Source: Candidatus Thalassarchaeum betae | GTDB lineage: Archaea; Thermoplasmatota; Poseidoniia; Poseidoniales; Thalassarchaeaceae | DNA: 64,000 nt | Assembly (NCBI GenBank): GCA_003193925.1 | Contig: PSPG01000006.1 | Coordinates: forward strand, 1 to 64,000 | Direction of reading: 5' to 3' | In this document: positions 60,045 through 64,000 of the stretch, piece after piece | How positions within the stretch are numbered: position 1 is the stretch's first letter | Layout: every line of letters starts with the position of its first letter | Made by a program: the position numbers and the translations under genes | Notes under the pieces: model-generated | Told to the model about the DNA's origin: nothing | Database searches by the model: none | The model's input: the letters and a program-made list of their open reading frames with translations, nothing else

Positions 60045-61388
60045 ATGTTCCGGCGCGTTCTCATCGCGAACCGCGGCGAAATCGCGCTGCGGATACTGCG
60101 CTCTCTTCGCTCCCTCGGAATCGAGGCGGTTGTCGCTCACGGCCGCGATGACCGACTGACTCTGCCGGTCCGACTGGCTGACGAGGGCGTCTTCATCGCC
60201 CGAGACGACCCCTTGGCCTCCTATCTGGACATCGAGGCGATCGTGGCCGCGGCCAAGGAGGTCGGGGCCGACGCCGTTCACCCGGGCTACGGATTCCTAG
60301 CAGAGAACCCGACCTTCGCTGAGAGGCTGGCGGAGGAAGGCATCAAGTTCATCGGACCCAGCCCCGAGGTGCTACGACTCCTAGGTGACAAACTGGCGGC
60401 AAGAGATGCTATGGTCAAGGCCGGGTTACCGGTCGCTAAGGGCTCTGGCAAGCCGGTGTCCGAGCAGGCCGAAGCCAGCAGCGTGGCCGAGGAAATCGGC
60501 TACCCGGTGATGATCAAGGCCGCGGCCGGCGGGGGCGGCATCGGCATACAGGTGGTGAACTCCGCTGACGAGTTCGAGGCCGCACTGAGGCTCTGCCAAG
60601 GCCGCGCGCTCTCGGCCTTCGGCGATGATAGGGTCTTCATAGAGAAGTTCATCGAAGGCGCCCAACACATCGAATTCCAAGTCTTGGGCGACGGCTCGGA
60701 GGCGGTGCACTTCGGCGAGAGGTTCTGCTCTATACAACGCCGCCACCAGAAGATCCTCGAGGAGGGCCCGTGGCTGTCCGACGAGATACGGCAGCAACTC
60801 GGTGCGAAGGTCGTCGCAGGAGCAGAGGCTGTCGGCTACGAGGGACTGGCGACATTCGAGTTCCTTCGAGACACCGAGGGCGAGTTCTACTTCCTCGAGG
60901 TCAATCCGAGGGTGCAGGTAGAGCACACGGTGACCGAGATGATCGCCGGCGTCGACCTCGTCTCGTTGGGAATACGCGTGGCCGCTGGGGAGTCACTACC
61001 ACTCTCCCAGGATGACATCAAGCTCAGCGGGCACGCCATTCAGGTGAGGATCAACGCGGAGAACCCGTTCACGCTCGAGCCATCGCCGGGCCGTCTCTGG
61101 GAGTGCCACTGGCCCGGCGGCCCGGGCGTGCGCGTGGACACGCACGCGCACACGGGGTACGACATGCCCCCCTCCTTCGACTCACTACTGGCCAAGCTGG
61201 TCGTGTGGGCGCCCACGCGCGAGGAGGCCATTGCCAAGATGGACGCAGCGCTGGGCGAGACCCTGATTATCGGAGTGGACACTCTGATACCCCTGCACCG
61301 GGCGATTCTGAACGAGACCGACTTCCGCAATAGAGAAGTGAACGTGGAATACCTCGACGGGCACCCAGGACTGCTGGACGGGAGGTGA
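60045..61388 (+). CDS. accC: Biotin carboxylase (acetyl/propionyl-CoA carboxylase subunit)
   Basis: 447 residues from the ATG at 60045; the upstream extension of this frame to 59736 overlaps the reductase and is not coding. FRRVLIANRGEIALRILR, HPGYGFLAENP, KAAAGGGGIGIQ (ATP-grasp Gly loop), EKFIEGAQHIEFQVLGDG, GERFCSIQRRHQK and FLEVNPRVQVEHTVTE are the biotin carboxylase motifs. The Lys-x-Met of the Gly loop, common as GGGGKGMR, reads GGGGIGIQ here. No carboxyltransferase or biotin carrier gene is in the window, so partners must be elsewhere. Confidence 0.93.
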   Translation: MFRRVLIANRGEIALRILRSLRSLGIEAVVAHGRDDRLTLPVRLADEGVFIARDDPLASYLDIEAIVAAAKEVGADAVHPGYGFLAENPTFAERLAEEGIKFIGPSPEVLRLLGDKLAARDAMVKAGLPVAKGSGKPVSEQAEASSVAEEIGYPVMIKAAAGGGGIGIQVVNSADEFEAALRLCQGRALSAFGDDRVFIEKFIEGAQHIEFQVLGDGSEAVHFGERFCSIQRRHQKILEEGPWLSDEIRQQLGAKVVAGAEAVGYEGLATFEFLRDTEGEFYFLEVNPRVQVEHTVTEMIAGVDLVSLGIRVAAGESLPLSQDDIKLSGHAIQVRINAENPFTLEPSPGRLWECHWPGGPGVRVDTHAHTGYDMPPSFDSLLAKLVVWAPTREEAIAKMDAALGETLIIGVDTLIPLHRAILNETDFRNREVNVEYLDGHPGLLDGR

Positions 61389-61392
61389 GGCA

Positions 61393-62355
61393 GTGGAGAT
61401 GGTGATCGTCGGAAGTATAGGTTTCGATGATATCGAGACTCCTGAGGCCAGCGGCTCCGATCTGCTCGGTGGGGCTGCCACTCACGCCGGCCTGTCATCT
61501 GTCTTCCATTTGCCGCTGCAACCGAGGAGGCCACCTAGGGTTGGCTTGGTCAGTGCGGTTGGAACCGACTTCCCGAGCGATGCTCAGATCATCCTCGAGG
61601 AAGCCGGACTCAACTTGGCAGGTGTGGTCCGCAGGGACGGCCGGACCTTCCGATGGGCCGGTCGATACGAGGGCTCGATGGAAGAGGTCCATACGATATC
61701 TACCGATGTCAACGTGCTGGGGGACTTCAGCCCCGAGGTCCCCGCCGCCTGGAACGACCCCGAAGTCCTGTTCTGCGCCAACACGCACCCGCGTACACAA
61801 GTCTCCGTGCTGGACCAGTGTCCCGGCGCGGCTGTGACCGCACTCGACTCCTTCATGCTGTGGATCGAGACCGAGTTCGAGGCCCTGTCAGAGGCCCTGC
61901 GCAAGGTCGACATCGCGATACTGAACGAGGAGGAGGTCTGTGCGATAGCAGGCGACGGAATCCTCTCTCGCGCCGTGGAAGCGGTTCGCTCCGGCGCCGC
62001 TCTGCACGGCGGCGAGGCCGCCGGACCAGGGCCCCGCAGCCTGATCGTCAAGCGTGGCGGGAGCGGCTCGGTCGCGCACCTTCCGTGCGGTACCATCACC
62101 CTCCCTGCCTATCCCACCGAGGACATGGTCGACCCCACGGGGTGCGGCGACTCCTTCGCCGGCGCACTGCTGGCCAACATAGCCGGGCGCAAGGGCGCGT
62201 TGAACCAGCTCGACACGATGCGCAACGCGCTTGTGCATGCTACTGTGACGGCCTCGTTCACCGTCGAGGGGCTGGGTGCATCGGGGCTTTACGAACTAGA
62301 GCGTGGGAGGTACCACGCTCGCGCTGACAAGTACCGACGAATGGTCGGGCTGTGA
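61393..62355 (+). CDS. PfkB-family sugar/nucleoside kinase
   Basis: 320 residues from GTG 61393 (ATG two codons later). The N-terminal IVGSIGFDDIETPEA and LLGGAATHAGL carry the substrate-side GG motif, and EDMVDPTGCGDSFAGALLANIAG is the PfkB signature 2 with the catalytic Asp (DPTGCGD in place of the commoner DTTGAGD). Substrate, whether a sugar, sugar phosphate or nucleoside, is not predictable. It starts 4 nt after the biotin carboxylase stop, so the pair is co-transcribed, and it abuts the stop of the convergent last gene. Confidence 0.88.
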   Translation: MEMVIVGSIGFDDIETPEASGSDLLGGAATHAGLSSVFHLPLQPRRPPRVGLVSAVGTDFPSDAQIILEEAGLNLAGVVRRDGRTFRWAGRYEGSMEEVHTISTDVNVLGDFSPEVPAAWNDPEVLFCANTHPRTQVSVLDQCPGAAVTALDSFMLWIETEFEALSEALRKVDIAILNEEEVCAIAGDGILSRAVEAVRSGAALHGGEAAGPGPRSLIVKRGGSGSVAHLPCGTITLPAYPTEDMVDPTGCGDSFAGALLANIAGRKGALNQLDTMRNALVHATVTASFTVEGLGASGLYELERGRYHARADKYRRMVGL

Positions 62356-64000
62356 TTACTCCAGCCTGCGGATTCCGGGCAGCGGATGCAGATCTCCTTT
62401 CGATGAGGTCCTCCTCAACTGCGAGAACCTCAGACCACCTGCTGGTGGGGGTAGCTCCGTGGGACCTCTCTCCTCCCCGCTCGACACCCTGTTGACGACT
62501 TCACTCAGGGCGTCCTTGGCCGAATGGCTCTGTGCCCCCTGCATCTCCCTGACTCGCGCAGCCACGTCAGCTTGGTGGTCCTGGTCGCTGCGCAGACGGA
62601 TGTGCTGTGAACTCTGGAAGCGAGCATCCGAGCTCGCGGTCCCGCCATCACCGTCACCATATTCGGAGGCATAGGAATGCACCCCCCTTCGAGCGGTTCT
62701 GGAAGCCGGGCGCAACAGGGCCTCAATCCAGCTGGGACTCGATTTTCGCATAGCCCTCTTGTTGGTCTTGACACGTCCGGTGCTCATGGAGCTCGCCAGC
62801 TTCGAGATGCCGGGAAACTCCTCGAGGCTGGCGGCGTCGAGGGCAGGCGGCGTAGGATTGCCGCCTTGGCCTAGAAGGGCCTGTCGGGCTCGGGCCTGCT
62901 TCACGACCCCCGCCCTGCATTCGTCTCTGACGGCATCTTGGGTCGGAGCGGGCAGGCCGGGTCCGAGGTAAGGTCCGGCAGGGGGTCCGAATCTGCTGTG
63001 GGCCCTCCTAATCAATTGGGAGCTGGTCGGCCTCCTCTGCACTGCCAGAGGGCCCGTGGCGTGGATGTAGGTGCTGGGTTCTGTGTAGGTCGGTGGGCTC
63101 GGCGTCGGGGTGCCCCTCGGCGGTGGAGTGGTCGGCGGCGAGTAGCTGGAAGGCGGTTCGGCATCAAAGATGCCGCCTTCGCCGAAGAGGTCCATGGCCC
63201 CGGCCGCAGCCTCCCCGAGAGCCGAGTCGATCCTGCTGTCTGCGTCAGGCTTCTCGTTGTACCAGTCGGGTGCCTCCTCACGACCCCAGGCCCTCACATA
63301 GGCATCCGGGACGGCCTCCTGCGGAGGAGCCGACGGCTGGTAGGTCTGAGGCGAGTATGACGGCTCAGTAGCGACGCGCTCCTCGGCCTCCCGGGGAAAC
63401 AACGGCTCTGTCGTGGCCTGAGGCGGCTCAGGTGCTGTGGTAGGCGCCGGAGCACCGAAATCGAAGGACATCAGCTCCTCCTCGATATCGGTCATGAGCA
63501 GGTCATCCTCGGGTGCGGCCAAGAGCCCCCTGGGCTCTGGCAGATTTCCGCCCGCATCCCTGAAAGCAGGGTATGACGGCAGTTCGGCATCGATGTGCTC
63601 GAGCCCCATCCTGGCCTCTTCCATCGAGCAGCCATGGCGGATTCGGTCGACCATCAGGCACAGTCTGAGCAGGACCCCCTCGCTGCCGGAGACGATGTGC
63701 CTGTCACCGGCCTCGGTCTCGATGGCTAGGACCGAGGTGCGAGAGACCAGGTATCCGAGCAGCGTCAGCGCGCCTGCAGCTGTCGACACCATGGCGTATG
63801 GAGGGAGCATGACGCTTACCCCGAGGTAGATTGCTAGGAAGCCCAAGGGGACCAATCCTCCAGGGAGCATCGGGACCTTCATGTGGCGCATTCTGGATAT
63901 CGACCCGAGCGTCAGTCTAATTCCGTGCCCATCGAATCTCTCCAGCGTCAGCTGACGCTTGGTGAGGACTGCGACGAACCTTCCTCCTGACCCGACCAGA
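62356..64000 (-). CDS. Membrane protein with Pro-rich cytoplasmic region, 5'-truncated at the window edge
   Basis: The minus-strand frame has an ATG at 63891 but stays open to the window end, and the extra 36 codons look coding (FVAVLTKRQLTLERFDGHG, LTLGSISRMRH), so the real start lies outside. That extra part resembles a PH-like strand pattern. Two membrane helices follow (GGLVPLGFLAIYLGVSVML, VSTAAGALTLLGYLVS). The remainder is an acidic helix, then a long Pro/Ser/Thr-rich low-complexity region (about residues 160-330) and a basic C-terminal domain. No enzymatic motif is seen and function is unknown. Confidence 0.65.
   Translation of the reverse strand, partial: LVGSGGRFVAVLTKRQLTLERFDGHGIRLTLGSISRMRHMKVPMLPGGLVPLGFLAIYLGVSVMLPPYAMVSTAAGALTLLGYLVSRTSVLAIETEAGDRHIVSGSEGVLLRLCLMVDRIRHGCSMEEARMGLEHIDAELPSYPAFRDAGGNLPEPRGLLAAPEDDLLMTDIEEELMSFDFGAPAPTTAPEPPQATTEPLFPREAEERVATEPSYSPQTYQPSAPPQEAVPDAYVRAWGREEAPDWYNEKPDADSRIDSALGEAAAGAMDLFGEGGIFDAEPPSSYSPPTTPPPRGTPTPSPPTYTEPSTYIHATGPLAVQRRPTSSQLIRRAHSRFGPPAGPYLGPGLPAPTQDAVRDECRAGVVKQARARQALLGQGGNPTPPALDAASLEEFPGISKLASSMSTGRVKTNKRAMRKSSPSWIEALLRPASRTARRGVHSYASEYGDGDGGTASSDARFQSSQHIRLRSDQDHQADVAARVREMQGAQSHSAKDALSEVVNRVSSGEERGPTELPPPAGGLRFSQLRRTSSKGDLHPLPGIRRLE

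Noticed and set aside
1-64000. CRISPR arrays, rRNA genes or transposase-bearing insertion sequences
   Set aside because: No regularly spaced direct repeats, rRNA signatures or transposase motifs were seen; the only repeat of note is the tRNA-derived pair.

Overview
The window reads as archaeal, GC-rich (roughly 60% by eye) and densely coded. The archaeal markers are a thermosome subunit, an Orc1/Cdc6 initiator, a stand-alone Bud32 kinase, an archaeal pantetheine-phosphate adenylyltransferase fused to a DUF359-type kinase, a 2-phosphoglycerate-kinase-like protein and TATA-type promoters with short leaders. Mixed in are bacterial-type genes: DnaK, a TGS-containing threonyl-tRNA synthetase, TrhO, GlpX-type fructose bisphosphatase and a eukaryote/bacterium-style class I aldolase. 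Together with the many secreted, C-terminally anchored proteins (Ig-like domains, Asp-rich calcium-type repeats), this suggests a marine Thermoplasmatota lineage such as Marine Group II/III (Poseidoniia and relatives). The placement is inferred from gene content, not from a search.

Layout. 1-6.6 kb: three exported or membrane proteins; the first is cut by the window edge and changes base composition abruptly near 1.39 kb. 6.7-13.3 kb: TrhO, ThrRS, carbamate kinase, a COG3199 NAD-kinase-like protein and CTP synthase. 13.4-18.6 kb: a threonine-dehydrogenase-like SDR and a chaperone locus (thermosome divergent from a small Hsp20-like protein plus DnaK). 18.6-26.2 kb: leucyl aminopeptidase, secreted M14 carboxypeptidase, an agmatinase-family enzyme, a small orphan and a 1015-residue surface protein. 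26.18-27.84 kb: a 1.63-kb element between an intact tRNA-Gly(GCC) and a 27-bp displaced copy of that tRNA's 3' end. 27.9-39.4 kb: LMW-phosphatase/ArsC-like protein, an unusual Mrp ATPase, a PAP2 protein, NadA, Bud32, an ITPase, a crotonase, two P-loop kinases, aldehyde dehydrogenase, SixA and an ACT protein. 39.4-39.6 kb: tRNA-Gly(CCC) and tRNA-Pro(CGG).

39.6-48.2 kb is a mostly minus-strand oxidative block: a RetSat/CrtISO-like oxidoreductase, 3-hydroxyacyl-CoA dehydrogenase, an unknown protein, a BoxB-like diiron epoxidase, a crotonase, a geranylgeranyl-reductase-like flavoprotein, a second phytoene-desaturase-like enzyme and a two-cluster ferredoxin, with moaE and moaC interspersed. With the aldehyde dehydrogenase and crotonase further left and a reductase at 58.7 kb, these genes could form an aerobic CoA-thioester degradation route of the box type, but that pathway is inferred. 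48.7-50.8 kb carries GlpX and aldolase for gluconeogenesis. 50.8-54.2 kb has two tandem small winged-helix-like proteins divergent from an 873-residue HTH-headed orphan. 54.5-64 kb has CoA biosynthesis, Orc1/Cdc6 with an AT-rich flank that may be an origin, an MBL hydrolase, an FAD/NADP reductase, a biotin carboxylase, a PfkB kinase and a membrane protein cut by the right edge.

The most notable observations are the tRNA-Gly element, whose attachment repeat joins two half-ORFs in the circular form; an Mrp ATPase whose cluster-binding CxxC region is replaced by an Ig-like segment; and the archaeal BoxB-like cluster with a perfect 9-bp-arm palindrome next to its promoter.
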